Source: Pseudocercospora fijiensis CIRAD86
Lineage: Eukaryota; Ascomycota; Dothideomycetes; Mycosphaerellales; Mycosphaerellaceae
DNA length: 64,000 nucleotides
Reading direction: 5' to 3'
Assembly: GCF_000340215.1 (NCBI RefSeq)
Contig: NW_006921550.1
Span: 310,001 to 374,000, forward strand
A program made the position numbers and the translations under genes. The notes beneath the pieces are model-generated. The model searched no databases. It was given only the letters and a program-made list of their open reading frames with translations, and was not told the DNA's origin. Below, piece after piece: positions 47,260 through 60,031 of the stretch (position 1 is its first letter; each line of letters opens with the position of its first letter).

Positions 47260-50200
47260 TTATAGGCCCTTAGCCTTCTTCTTGTTCTTTATACTAGTCT
47301 AATACTTATCTAACAACTTAGTTATATCTTTAAAAGAATCTTTAGCCTCCTACGAGTCCTATTTAGGCAAATAGCCTTGCTATCTTAGGAGGTACTCCTT
47401 CTTGCCTTGCCTAGTCTAATACTTTAGTATACGCTCTATAGACTATAGCTCTTCGCTATCGGCTAAGACTTCTTCTAACTTAGCAGGCGCTTTATCGCCT
47501 TCGCGCTAATAGTATAGTTTAAGGAAGGATATATAGAAGGTATTATAGATAGTGTAATAGGGTAGAAGCTATAACTAGTAGGCCTATATACCCTTAGCCT
47601 CTCGAATGCGGAATAGGCTAATATATCTTAGTGCGAGCTTAGGCCTTGTTTTGCTATTAGGTAATAGGTATTTGCGGATGCGGAGGTTCTTAGTACTTAG
47701 TATAACTATATCGCCTTGCTTAAAGGTTATTAGCGTATAGTGTTTATTATAGTAGACCTTCTAATAGGCCTAGGCCTTTGCTAGTTTGTTAGCTATCTTA
47801 GCGTAAATCTCTCGCATCTTTTAAACCCTCTTAATAGCCGCTAGTATCTTAGGTTAACCCGCTTCCCTTTCCTTACGCTCGGCCTCGAGCGATAGGGGGT
47901 CTTGTAGCATAGCGGCGTTCTAGCCTATTATAGCTATATATAGTAACACCTTAGTTAATAAGTAGGCACTATTATTATATACGAATTTAGCTAGTTATAG
48001 GAGGTTAACCTAGTTATTAGGGTTCTCGTTAATGTAGCTACGTAGGTACTGCTATAGGGTAGCATTCTGCCTCTCGGTCTAGCTATCTGTTTGTAGATAG
48101 AATGCTATAGACAAGCGATACTTAAGTCTTAGCTATAGGTATATCTTACTCTAATAGTAAGATATAAATGTCGAACCCTAGTTAGAGACTATTTCCTTAG
48201 GGATTCCCTAATAGCTATAGAAGATATTATTCTATAGGGCTTTAGCTATATTAATAGCAGTCTAATCCTTCCGAGTAGGGATATAACGAGCGCCTTTAGT
48301 AAACCGATCTACTATAACAAGGATAGTATCGTATACGTCCTTGCTACCCCTACGCTTAGTAGGAGGAAGGCCTATAATAAAGTCTATTATAAGCTCTGCA
48401 AATAGTTTCTTTAGAACAGGAAGTAAAGACAACTCGCTAAATAGCAGGTGCTTTAGTGCTTTAATACGCTAGCATACTACGTAGGTCTGTACGTATTCTT
48501 TTATATACCGTTTACTATTCGGCTAGTAGTATATACGCGATAGTAGCTCGTACGACCTCTCTATACTATAGTAACTAGCAAGCTTACTATTATAGTGTCG
48601 CTTTAAAAGCTCTTATCTAATCGATTGTTTAGCAGGGATATAGTATCTGCTCTTAAACTTTAAGTAACCTTTATCGTCGATCGACTAATTACTCTTACTA
48701 GATCGAGTCGTTCGTCTACTTACAAGCCTATTAATACGTTTAATTGCAAAGGCGTCCCTCTGCTAAGCCCGTAATAGCTTATCTATAAACAATTAACTAT
48801 CCCTATTTATAAGGTTATTTGATAGTACCCTCGCTATCGAACGAGGTACGTATTATATATATCTAATAGCACTAGTAGCCGGAACTACTACAACCTCTTC
48901 TGTAGTGCTGTCGCTATGTAGGCTATTACTGTGGATGGCAATGTCTTTGGTTGGGTTGTTGTAGCTCGAGCGATCTGCGTCCTTTCTAGCGCGTACTAGA
49001 AGAACGACAACTCCGCTATAGTATTTGTTGCCGCCGCGGGGTCCGGAAGTCCGCTTGTCCTACGCTTGCTTGTTAACAATACGGGCTGTGGCAATCTTAT
49101 ACTATAGGGTTAGAAACAATAAATTAATAGATTGCTAAGTCTCGCTATCGTAATTAGGTCGCCTTAATAGGCTATTAGTAGGGTTACTTACGCCTAGCCG
49201 ATATAGTATATTAAAATCGAACCTAGCGAGGTAGACGGCCTATCTAGCCTATCGACCTATAACCCTTATAATCTTAGTAATACTACGTAGGTTGTTATAG
49301 TCTATATAGACCTAAATTGTATACTAAGTACTATCGAGATAGTAGCGCTAATACTTAAAGGCTTCTACGATTGCTAAGAGCTCTTACTCGTAGGTCTCGT
49401 ATCGACGCTCTATATCGATTATCTTCCGGAAGAAGAAGGCAATCGGATACTAATAGGTATTATTAGCCTGCTATAATATAATAGCTAATATAGCGAACTA
49501 TAAAGCGTTAGTTTCAATTCGGATCTGCTTGCTTAGTACGAAATAGTACAATAAGGGGACTTTAGTAAAGCGTTGTTTTAGACCGTTAAAAGCGGCTTGT
49601 ATTTTGTTAGTCTATTTGAACTCTCTAGAAGGGTTTGCTTTAGTCTTAGTAAGCTCAGTTAATAGCATTACATGCCTTAAGTAGCCCTCGATAAAGCGGC
49701 GGTAGAAGTTAGCAAAGCCGAGGAACGACTATAGCTCCTTAATTAACGTAGGAATAGGCTATTTAGTAATAGTTTTAATCCGATTAGGATCAGCCTTAAT
49801 ACCCTTAGTTAATACGAAGAAGCTAAGGAAGGCTACCTCCTTAGTAGCAAAGGTATATTTAGAAGGCTTATAATATAGTCTATAGATCCTTAGACGGTCG
49901 AGTACCTTATGTACTATAGCCTAGTGCTCTATAATATTAGGTAAATAGGTATAAACTAGGATATTATCTAGGTAAACTATATAGAGGTAGTCTAGTAGGC
50001 CTAATAGGGCCCGATTAATATAGGACTAGAATGTAGTAGGGGCATTAGCTAGCCTAAATAGCATAACTAAGTACTCGAAATAGCTATAACGGGTATAGAA
50101 GGCTGTTTTCTATTTATCGCCCTTGCGAATATAGATACGATAGTACGTATCCTTAATGTCTAATATAGTATAGAAACAAGCGCTAGAAAGGCGGTCGAGG

Positions 50201-51162
50201 GTCTTATTAATAAGCGGAAGTAGATAGCGGTCTTTAATAGTAATAGCATTAAGCCTACGGTAATTAACACATAGACGCAGGCTACTATCCTTCTTTAGTA
50301 CGAATAGGATAGGTATACTAGCAGGGCTGTTGCTATACTAAATTCGACTATTAGCTAGGTTCTTATCTAGGTACTTACGTAATATAGCAAGCTCTCGCTT
50401 ACTAAGATTATAGAGGGGTCTAAAGGGGACCTCTTTGCCCTCTATAATATTAATCTTGTAATCCGTCTCTTTAAATATAGGCAATATCGATACTAGGTAG
50501 TATTTAAATATATCGATATAGGTCTCTCGAATAGGCTATAGTATGCGAGCAAGCTAATTAGGGTCTATGCTATTAGGGGGCATAGGCTTATCGTCATCTC
50601 CTAATAGGTCGACTGTTAGGTTAGCTAAAGTAGAGGCTAGTATTAGGTTGCTAATAAATAGGACCCTAATATCGTTAGGGCACTCGCTAGTATTAATGTG
50701 TTTAATATCCTCTTTCCTAGCGATTCTAAATCGCTACTATTAGCTGCCTAGGTCTATAGCTACGGCGTAGTACTTAAGAATAGGGTTACTAATAACAATA
50801 TCGGATAGAAGGTTGTCTGTGTCTACTACGTAGGCGGTAAAATCTAGCAAGCGCTCGTTGCCGAGGTCGTCTCTTAGAACTATAGGAATGTAGTAGGCCC
50901 TATAGGTTAAGTGCCGAGCATTATTAAACTAAGCAAGGGTTAGTAGGTTAGCCCTATTTAATTATCGAAGGTCTCATTGCTTAGCTAGGCGATAGCTAAT
51001 AAGGGCGCTAACTAAATTGCCTAGGTCTAGTATAACCTTAGTCTTATAGTTAGCTCTATATGTGTCCTATATAAGACAGGTGCGTATAATAGCTAGTATA
51101 ATATCGATAGTTTTACGCCGTACGAGGCTAATAGTTAGTGCGGCGCTTATTCTTTTTTCGAC
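47260..51162 (-). pseudogene. Gypsy copy B pol
   Basis: Minus-strand collinear copy of the family pol: chromodomain near 47330-47450, integrase near 47800-48670, RNase H near 49350-49560, RT near 49860-50560, protease near 50740-51110. It is strongly RIP-converted. The run of six A at the gag-pol overlap is retained (complement at 51152-51157). Confidence 0.83.
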
Positions 51163-51902
51163 TAATAAGAAGGGCCGATAGGGGTAGTATTAGCGGCTAA
51201 AAGGTGCTTTCGGTGCTTAGCGGTAGTACGGTTAATTCGGGCCTAATCCTTAGGTTTGTCGCATTAGCCTAGTAGATAGCTAGTGCTATTATAGTTAAAG
51301 CATTTCAATCTAGTAGGGAGATTGCTATAGCTGCTATTATTGTTGTTAGTAGAGCGGTTAGCACTATAGGGATACGAGCCCCTTCTGCGGCCCCTGTTAC
51401 GGCCTCCTCTATATAGCCGTCGGCTACGGCCTCTTCTACGGTCGTTGTTACTGCTCCTATTATTAGTATTATTATTCTAGTAGGAACCTTAGTTTCCTCT
51501 ACGGCTACGATAGGTAGCTAGGCGTATCTTAGACTCTAACCGTTATTAGAGCTATACTGTACGCTCTATAGTTTCGACTTCAACTATAAATTAAATGCGT
51601 ATAAGATTAGCCTATTTAAATACACGGCGGCGGTCTAATTTAAGGACTAATTCCTATCTTAGTTTTAGGCGTATTTCCGAGATCTATATAGAATTAGTCT
51701 TAGCCGGAAGGTTATCCTCGAGGGTCTTTAAATAGGCCTTAAATAAACGAGCCGACTAGTTAGTCTTCTGTTTAGCTTAAAGGTACTAGTCCTAAGCGTG
51801 TTATTGCCTTAGTATAGGGTTTCTAAGGGTGTCTAGTATAATAGTTTTATAGGTCTGCTACTAAATAGTAGTCTAGTTATTAAGGGAGTCGAAAGAGTTA
51901 TC
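51147..51902 (-). pseudogene. Gypsy copy B gag, 3' part, cut by copy D
   Basis: Zinc-knuckle region near 51255-51310 and Arg/Gly-rich segment near 51360-51520; the N-terminal part is displaced beyond copy D, which inserted at 51903. Confidence 0.78.
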
Positions 51903-52100
51903 TGTTAGGACTAAAGAGGTTATACGTAATTGGCATATAACTAGGCTCGAGTAAAGCTAGGGTCTTAATGCCTTAGGTAGGGCTTAGCGCTTAGCGTTAG
52001 GCTAACTAGCCTGCCTTCCTCCCTCTCCTCTTAGATCTCTATCGAATACTATACTAATGCACTACTACCCTATCTACCTACTAATATAACCCTTCTTATA
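51903..52100 (+). repeat. Gypsy copy D 5' LTR (~198 bp)
   Basis: Full-length family LTR with RIP-type transitions; the five bases before it are TTATC. The partner LTR is outside the window. Confidence 0.86.
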
Positions 52101-52339
52101 TAGTATTCGATCTACCCTTTAAGGGTAGTAGCTAGATAGTCCTTATTTTAAGCTTTTAGCGGTATAGCTACGAAAACTATCGATTTAACTATATTACGCC
52201 CGAGGCGGGACCTATACGTACTATTCTACTAAAACAACCGTACTAATTATTAAGCAAGGCCTTCTATACGGCCTATTATACTAAGTCAATCGTACTAGAC
52301 CGATATCTACTAATTCCGCTATATCCGTACTATAAGGGG

Positions 52340-54095
52340 CTATAATACATTATTAGTGCTACCCCTTATTACAATAGCCGGCTTATTACGAAACAATAAC
52401 AACAACAACCGCAGCGCCGCTAGTAGCGCTATCAATAACAATACTAGTAGCATAGTGCCTACCGAAGTACCTACTAAAGTGCCTACTAAAGTACCTACTA
52501 AAGAGCCTACTACTAGGCCTGCCGAAGAACCTATAGTTCTAGGTAACGACCTAGAGTTGCCTATTAACGACATACTTAACAACATTGTCAATCGACGATA
52601 TAGCTAGCTAGCCTTTAGCCCCTAGCTAGTAGCGAGACTTTAAGAAGCTACCTAAAACAGGCTTACTGCCCTACGCTAAGAATAATAGCTAAAGAATAAC
52701 CTCCTCGAGCTCCGTCGCCTTTAGGAAGCTCTAAAAACTACTACTAAACCAATAGTAGGACCTTCTTTACTACCTATCTAAAAGAAGGATGCTAAACTTA
52801 AGGACTATACCGTATTTAATAGCTCTAGTCGAAAGCAGTATAACGACTACATTTGTAACTATAAACTTAACTAGCGTAATGCACTAAGAGCGCTACTAGA
52901 CGACTATTCCTTAGTCGTATACGCTATGTAGTATATTAATAGCGACCTAAAGCGCACATAGGATAACTATTTCGACTCCCTCGACGACTAGACCGCTATT
53001 TAGTAGCAGACCTATAAAACTATTATTCGAGCGGAGCGATAGATTTAACAGGTACCTAGAGCAACGTAAGCGAGCGAAGCGAGTAAATAGTTATAGAAGG
53101 TGTCTAGTAAATCTAGCGTAGAGCTCGAGAACAAATTAGATTAGTACTATATAACGTATAGAGGGAGGCTGAATTTAAAAGATACGCCTATAAAACAGAG
53201 CGCGCGATATAATTAGTTAACAATTCGAATCGTAATTACGTGTATCGAGCCTAAGGCTATTCCTTCTGCTTTACGTTACTAACAACTATAATAACAATAG
53301 CTATTGTTATAATATTGTACGAATCTAACTTTGTTCTTAAGCTCTACGCCGTCGCTCCGCTTAAATAGGACAAGCACTATAGGGCTTAAACGATACTTTA
53401 TACTAGATACCCTTAGAAACCCTATACTAAGGCAACAATATGCTTAGGACCTATATCTTCGAGCTAAATAGAAGACTAATCAATCGGCTCGCTTATTCGA
53501 GGCCTATTTAAAGACCCTCGAGGATAACCTTCCGGCTAAGACTAATTCTATATAGATCTCGGAAATACGCCCTAAGCTTAGGTAGGAGCTTATTCTCGAA
53601 TTAGACCGCCGTCGCGTATTCGAATAGGTCAATCTAATACGTATTCAATTTATAGTCGAAGTGGAAATAGCTAAACGAGCTATTGAGCTTTAATAACGAC
53701 TAGAATCGAGGATCCGACTAGCTAGTACTAACCGCGGTAACCGTAGTGCCCGCGGAGGAAACTAAGGTTCTTACTAAGATAACAATACTAATAATAGGAA
53801 TAGTAACGACCGTAGAAGAGGCCGTAGCCGGCGGCTAAATAGAGGAGGCCGCGATAGGGGCCGTAGAAGGGGCTCGTATCCCTATAATACTAACCGCTCG
53901 ACTAATAATAGTAGTAATAGCTATAGCAACCCCCCGACCGGATTGAAGTGCTTTAACTATAATAGTACTAGCTCTCTACTAGGCTAATGCGACAAACCTA
54001 AGGACTAGGCCCGAATCGACCGTACTACCGCCGAGCACCGTAAGCACCTTTTAGCCGCTAATACTACCCCTATCGGTCCTTCGAAAAAAGAGTAA
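52340..54095 (+). pseudogene. Gypsy copy D gag with insertion
   Basis: Collinear with copy A gag; the first 83 codons are still open and Thr/Pro-rich (repeated VPTKVPTKVP). The zinc-knuckle region is near 53945-54000, the stop at 54093, preceded by the conserved run of six A. It is split by the insert at 53026-53397. Confidence 0.78.
53026..53397. mobile_element. Unclassified 372-bp insertion in Gypsy copy D gag
   Basis: Copy A has continuous sequence (AAAACCATTATGCTAGATACC, 20613 onward) where copy D carries extra DNA between AAAACTATTA and TACTAGATACC, flanked by TTA (or TA) on both sides. The insert starts TTCGAGCGGAGCG; GAGCGGAGCGA recurs inverted near its other end (TCGCTCCGC, about 53353). 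TIRs are unclear and there is no ORF. It could be a small Tc1/mariner-type MITE or a SINE-like piece. Confidence 0.55.
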
Positions 54096-54331
54096 GCGCC
54101 GCACTAACTGTTAGCCTTATACGGCGTAAGACTATCGATATTATACTAGCTATTACACGTATCTATCTCGTAGGGGATACATATAGTAACAATTATAAAA
54201 CTAAGGTTACTCTAGACCTAGGAAATTTAGTTAGCGCCCTTATTAACTATCGCCTAGCTAAGCAATTAGACCTTCGACAATTGCCTAGGACTAACCTACT
54301 AACCCTTACTTAGTTTAATAACGCTCGGCAC

Positions 54332-54351
54332 TAGACCCCGTAGTAGTTCGG
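54332..54351 (+). repeat. hAT left terminal inverted repeat
   Basis: TAGACCCCGTAGTAGTTCGG; the complement at 63915-63934 differs only by one C/T transition. Same ends as the MITE at 42379. Confidence 0.92.
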
Positions 54352-54469
54352 TTTCCGAACTACTAAACGTATATAGTTTGGTTTCTTAGCGGCGAACTAG
54401 CTCCCTAGTTCCGGTTTGGTTTTTTCGAACTATATAGATTCCTAGTTTGAACTAGAGACTATATTGGTT

Positions 54470-54790
54470 TTACTATAAGGACACTCTTATTCGACTGCCA
54501 GCTACGATTGCCGGCTATAATAGTAACTCTATTATATTTACTACGCTCTTTTGCCGTTGCTAGGGCGTAGTTGCCGTTGCTAGGGCGTAGTTGCCGTTGC
54601 TAGGGCGTAGTTTTGCTATAAGGACACTCTTATTCGACTACCGGCTACGATTGCCGGCTATAATAGTTACTAGGTTGTATTTACTACGCTTTATTACCGT
54701 TGCTAGGGCGTAGTTGCCGTTGCTAGGGCGTAGTTGCCGTTGCTAGGGCGTAGTTGCTATTGCCGGGGCGTAGTTGCCGTAGTTGCGAAA
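54470..54790 (+). repeat. Higher-order tandem repeat near the hAT left end
   Basis: A ~140-bp module is present twice. Each copy has an ACTATAAGGACACTCTTATTC-like leader containing GCCGGCTA motifs, followed by three to four head-to-tail copies of TTGCCGTTGCTAGGGCGTAG (54551-54610 and about 54694-54790). Subterminal repeats of this kind often bind transposase in hATs. Confidence 0.85.
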
Positions 54791-54959
54791 GCTTACCTAT
54801 ATAACGTTACGTAGGCGGCAACAATTAGGGCTTCGCGATATTTTTATACTTTTAACTTCTTCCTCTATACCTATACCGACAACAACTACTATACGCTACG
54901 CCCCCGCCCCTTTCCCTTACAATAGTAAGAGAGAAGCGCGCCGCGCGCTAAATAGAAGA

Positions 54960-56260
54960 TAGAACTAAAGACCGCGAGTTTGTTTTGCCTAAGCGTCTAA
55001 CTAAAAAGCGTAAGACTAAAGAGGAGTACTCTACGAAGAAGAATTCCGTACGAGACCGCGAGAGAAAGGATAAGATAGATAAGGATAAAAGAGCTAAGGA
55101 TAAAAGAAGAAAGGCGCGGAATAAGGCATTCTATCGATAGCTAGCGCCTATAGAAAAAAGTGAAGGTTAGAATAAGAAGATAACCTAAGAGAAGGCTAAG
55201 AGGAGGAAAGAATTACGGCCAGTTTTCGAGCGTAAAGTTCTAGTAGCGTAAGTCAATCTAGCTAGCGGCCGTAGCTAGTAGCTATAGCCGGCAGCCGTAG
55301 CCGGCAGCTATAGCCGGTATATTTTTCTTTAATACGTTAACTAATAGTATTTAGACCTATAGCCGCTACCTCTATCGATACGACCGATAGTAACGGAGAT
55401 ATTTAGATAGCCGAGAACAATAATGCTAGAGTTTAGGATGCCGCGATAGAGCTTAATACTACGAATAAAGGAACTAAAAAAAGCGAGGAGATACTATACG
55501 TCGATCTAGTAACAGGTATAGTCTTAGGGCCTAACGCTATAGACGATAAGCGCTAGGAGTAGATCGAGCACAGTTAAAGAGACGAGATACTAGTAAAGGG
55601 CTAAGGTATAAGTCCTATTAATCTAGAAAATTATAGTTAAAGCTACTACGAAAAGCTAGCAAGGATTGGAATCGAGACTAGTCGTCTTTATATCCTCGAT
55701 ATAGAGTAGAAGTTTCTTTATTAGTATTAGAGCGAAGCCTTTACGTCTATAAAGGCAAAGTAGCTTACGATTAATGCGATCGGGGCTAGGTATCTAGGGA
55801 CGGCAGAAGTGTTACTATAGGAGGAAAAGGTACAGGTAATTATTCTATGCTCGGCATATATAGCCGGCGTTCGTAGCCGGCAGATACTAACAGTTAAATA
55901 GAAAGCGTTTCTCGAAGGTAGAGTGCTACTACTATATAAAATCTTTACTAAGGTAGAGAGGGCTTATATCCGGAATCTAAGCTACTAGTAGGATAGGTTA
56001 GCGTTAGAATTCTCTAAATCTCTATATAAGCCTCCGAAGGATTACCTATTTCAGCGATACGGCTTTATCTCGACTACTCCGTAGGCACCCGAAGAAGCTC
56101 GAGCGCTCTTTAAGGTCTTTACTAAGAAGCGGAAGGAGTTCGAGGATTAGGATTAGTTAATAGAGCTATTAGTTAGTCTTAGGTTTCGTAGTTAGACTCG
56201 GCCTAAGCATTTGCTTATCGAGTGTCTTATACCGAAAGAGGATAGATTATGACTAAAAAC
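54960..56260 (+). pseudogene. hAT cargo ORF 1: Lys/Arg-rich, three exons, unrecognised
   Basis: Exon 1 (to 55247) is extremely Lys/Arg-rich. A GTAAGT intron (55248-55354, branch CTAAT, acceptor TTTAG) joins in phase to exon 2 (55355-55835, containing RIGIETSRLYILDIE and LTINAIGARYLGTAEVLL). A second intron (55836-55901) joins in phase to exon 3. In-frame stops are all TAG/TAA. Both introns carry GCCGGC motifs. Composition suggests a nucleic-acid-binding nuclear protein, but I do not recognise a family. It may be a second transposition protein or captured host DNA. Confidence 0.6.
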
Positions 56261-56324
56261 GAGCTTAGATTCGTTAGGTATAGTAGCTCGGTTCCGTTAG
56301 TAGGAGAGAGCCGCCGTATAGAAG

Positions 56325-56445
56325 GTAAAATTCAGGCGGTTAGGGTAGCTAGGAAAGAAATTCTAGTAGTTAGGCTAGCTAGGGTAGCTAGGAAAAAAAA
56401 TCTAGTAGTTAGGTAGCTAGGAAACAAAAAAAAAGGTAGCTAGCT
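56325..56445 (+). repeat. Short tandem repeats between ORF 1 and transposase
   Basis: Three imperfect copies (~35 bp) of GGTAGCTAGGAAA followed by TTCTAGTAGTTAGG, ending in an A-run and a GGTAGCTAG/CTACCTAGC inverted pair. Probably intergenic within the transposon. Confidence 0.65.
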
Positions 56446-56564
56446 ATTTACTACCTAGCTGTTCCTAACGATACGATGCTATAAAAGAAAGGGTGTTTCC
56501 CTATAGCTACTAGTATATATCTACTACTCCTAAGTCCTTACCTTACTATACGAAACCTTGAAAC

Positions 56565-59500
56565 ATGCCGACCGATATTGTATATATACTAGGCGCTATA
56601 CTAGGAAGGGTAACAACGAGACGATAGTCGAAATAGTCTAGTATACGAGCGAGATTGCGACAACGTCGAGAGGAGGTCGTATACTTACCTTCGAGCCTAT
56701 TAAGTCCTAGACGACGATTAGGGCTAGATTCATCCTCTCCGAATCCTAGTAGTAGGAATTCATTATAGGGTACTACTACCTAGTCCTTACCTTTATAGAG
56801 TCTAAGTAGAAGGTTGTTCGGAGATATAAGAACATCGAGTATTAACCCGGAAATCTTCGAAAAGGCTAGCTAGGCGTATCTTTAGAAACCCGAGTATATA
56901 GAGCAGTTTAATTAATAGGTCTATAAGATATAGTTCCCTTTATACTTACGTTCGAAGGAGTATAAACTCTAGAAGTACTCGATACGATAGGGGAGTAAGG
57001 AACGAACGGATACATTCTAGAAGTTCTTTATAGAGGGGGCATTACACCGTTATACGACTTCTCGACTTAAAGGTTAACTAGTAATTGTCTATAACTTCTA
57101 CGGTTTAATCTTGAAATACCCGAAACTAGGGGATAGGAACTTATCGCCTACGAACTATCTCTATTCTAAACGGTATCGGGAATCTTAAGGAGAGAGGAGA
57201 GTTAATATAGATATAGCGTTCTAGAAAGAGGTACGTCTTCTAAAATGCCGGCTATAGCTGCCGGCTACAGCTGCCGGCTATAGCTACCGGCTATAGATTC
57301 CGGCTACAGATTCCGGCTATAGATTCCGGCTACTTAAATCAACCGTAGAGGTCTAGCTAATTATTATAGGCTGCGCTTAAGGAAGCTCTAGGATTAAAGG
57401 CTACCGATTTCTCCTCCGAAGACTTTAAGCAACTAGCAAACGAAATACTAGCTACAAACGGTCTTCCGGAAGACTTCTACGAAAGGGAGTCTATATAGAA
57501 GATATACCTATATCTTATAAACTACCCTCCCCTATTTCTCGGCGCGACAACCTAGCGTATTATATTCGAAAAGAACAAAGAGGCTGCGTTAGACGATATT
57601 CGGGAGATCCTCCGTAATACTCGCCGAGTAGCTATTACTATCGATAGCTAGTTAAGCCGGACTATAAGAGCCTCCTTCCTCTCGATTATACTATACTTTA
57701 TTAATTCGGATTAGAAACTCTAGGAACTTATAATCGGATTCCCTAAAATTCTAGGTTCCTATACTAGTAAGGATATAGCGAAGCTTATCTATACGGCAAT
57801 AGATAGGGTTAGCGTAATAACGAAACTGATCTCGATTACTACGGACAACGCTAGTAATAATCGAACATTGTATAAGGCGTTATATATACAATTCACTCGT
57901 ATATATCTTTAAAATTACTAATTATATCGATAGGGTCGAGTGCGTAGAGGAGATTATAAGGTCTACAATCTAGCTTAATCTTCCGAATGTTAAGCTCGCT
58001 ACGATTCCGGATATATACGACAATACGTACGATAATAACGATAAAGAGGAGCCTATTAATAGCCCTAGCCCTAACGAATCGGAGCCGACGTCGTTACTAG
58101 TTGTATCCCTATAGAAGTTTCCCTACCTCGCTTATATAGTTTAAATCGCGATCCGAGCCCTCTTTAAGACGCTTAAAATTGCACTATTAAACGACGACTA
58201 ATAGAAGATCCTAGATAAGGATAAAGCAAAGTCGAAAGTCGAGAAACTTATTATAGTAATAAGACGGGATAAGGTAGAGAGCCTCGCTCTCGTTTTATAT
58301 AAGGTATAACTTTTGTCCGTAGCCGGCACCTATAGCCGGCAACCTAGTAGAGTTCTAACTCTTTTTCTCTAGCTTCGTCGTCTAGTAATATATACGAACT
58401 CGAGCTTATAGAGATATAACCGATTCGAGGCTATTTAAAAGAACCTAATCGAGCGCTCTAAAACCGATGCCTAGAATATCGTATAGAATAAGCGATAGTA
58501 AAAGCGGCCTCCTTAGCGCCTACTCCGTTTTACCTAAGACGTTAAGACCCGGTTCGATTCGACTTTCTATATAGTTACGAGGGGATATACTTTACGTACC
58601 GCTCTCGAGATCTATTAGAGTTCCGAGGGTATTAAGTAGCTCGGCCTTACCGCCGCCGAATAGCGCTAAGTAGAGTATCTCGTCGATATTAGTAAGCATT
58701 ACGCGAAGGTTACTACTACGATTAGAAGAACCCGAGGACCGACGATCTACCTTATCTTTACGTACTATAACTAGCTCTTTAACGAGCTCGAGGAAACCGT
58801 AGCTAAGCTAGCTAAGAAGAGCGTTCCCTAGAAAGTAGCTATAACGAAAGCTATAGACACCTCCTATACTAAGTTATATAAATATTATAGTACTACCTTT
58901 AACTCGTTCGGGGATATCTATAGCGTTACGTACTTACTTAACCCGGTAGAAAAGGATATATACTAGTAGAGGCCGGAATAGAAGGCGGACGAGGTATAGC
59001 TAAAGCATTACTAGACTGTTCTAGAAAAGATATTCTACGAGCGTCGGAAAGAAACTAGTCTAAATACAGCTCCTATAAAGAAAAAGAAGGTTTAGAAGGC
59101 TCCGATATTATACCTATTTCGTAGGTAGGAAGTAGAGGCAGAAGAGGAAGCAACTACTAAAGTAAATAAAGAAGAGTTCGATCTCTATCGGCGCGCGAGT
59201 AAGTATAAACCCGTAGGCTCGGAAAGAGGGCTAATAATCTCTAGATCTTACCGGTCTTCTAGACGAATTCGGAGACGATATTCTCGCTATATAGCAGCGG
59301 TTAGAGCCTAAGTTTCTAACGATAGCGTCGGTCGCTCGGGACGTCCTCGCTATCCCGAGCGTAGGTATAGGCTATAAGAGATCTTTTAGTATCGCTCGTT
59401 ACTAGGGCCGCTTTAATCGAACATACTCGCCTACTACCTTCGAATCTATTATAGTATTCCGATACTATCTCCTCTACTAGAATCGCTAAGGTAGGTTACT

Positions 59501-59600
59501 AAAGATTATACTAAAGGAGTTAATCGAGGAATTAGAAAACCTTAAGATCGAAGAAACCTAGGAGCGCGAAGAGAATGCGAAATTTAGTCTAAGCGAAACC
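56565..59600 (+). pseudogene. hAT transposase (RIP-inactivated)
   Basis: The RNase-H-like catalytic core is seen at 57640-57880, with the hallmark ISITTDNASNN (about 57829-57861). A mid-region with LVDISKHYAKVTTTIRRT and TIYLIFTYYN lies near 58680-58780. The C-terminal hATC dimerisation domain spans about 59300-59480 (TIASVARDVLAIPSVGIGYKRSFSIAR). Introns are inferred at 57231-57348 and 58304-58372, both filled with GCCGGC motifs. Start taken near the ATG at about 56565, uncertain; a BED finger is not clearly visible. Stops are TAG/TAA. It would have cut and pasted this element and its MITEs. Confidence 0.85.
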
Positions 59601-59716
59601 CTAATTAGCGATAACGAAAAGGAGGAGGGCGGAGGTAGAAGGCGATACTAGGTCGAGAAGCGGAAACGTATATAGGCTTAGAGTAGCTTTAAGGAGACGA
59701 AGCGTTTACGTATAAG

Positions 59717-59773
59717 GTAATATAGCCGGCGTATATAGCCGGCATATATCCGAAATATATTTCGAATTCCTAG
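59717..59773 (+). other. Intron-like segment with GCCGGC motifs
   Basis: GTAATA ... CCTAG with two GCCGGC copies, located between the transposase end and the downstream Ser/Pro-rich stretch (59780-60030), which I cannot assign to a gene. Confidence 0.45.
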
Positions 59774-60031
59774 GACCTAAATAGACTAGTTGCTATAGTA
59801 ACCGACCCCGCTTACCTACGGACTATTTCTAATTCTCTATTCGCTCTTCCTCTCCTTCTTCCCTTTCCCTATATTCTTAAAGACAAATATACCTTAAGGA
59901 TTCGGCTCTTTAGGCCTTCCTAAGCCGGCTGCCTCCCCTTCCTTAAGCTACTATCCTTTATTCGAATCTAACGATAACCTAATAAGGCGGTTTAATAGAA
60001 GACTATTTGTTCTAGAAGGTAAGAAGTATTA

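Larger units (their letters stand above)
18133..51902 (-). mobile_element. Gypsy copy B (minus strand), split by three nested elements; 5' end outside the window
   Basis: Collinear segments of one Ty3/Gypsy copy: 3' LTR 18133-18329; 3' untranslated part 18330-18934; continuation 39149-39617; continuation 47054-51902 (rest of 3' region, pol, most of gag). Joining the segments restores the order seen in copy A. The interruptions are BIG (TSD TCGAC), copy C (TSD GGCTC) and copy D. It is therefore the oldest member of the nest, and it is heavily RIP-mutated. Its 5' LTR would lie right of 64000, beyond copy D. Confidence 0.85.
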
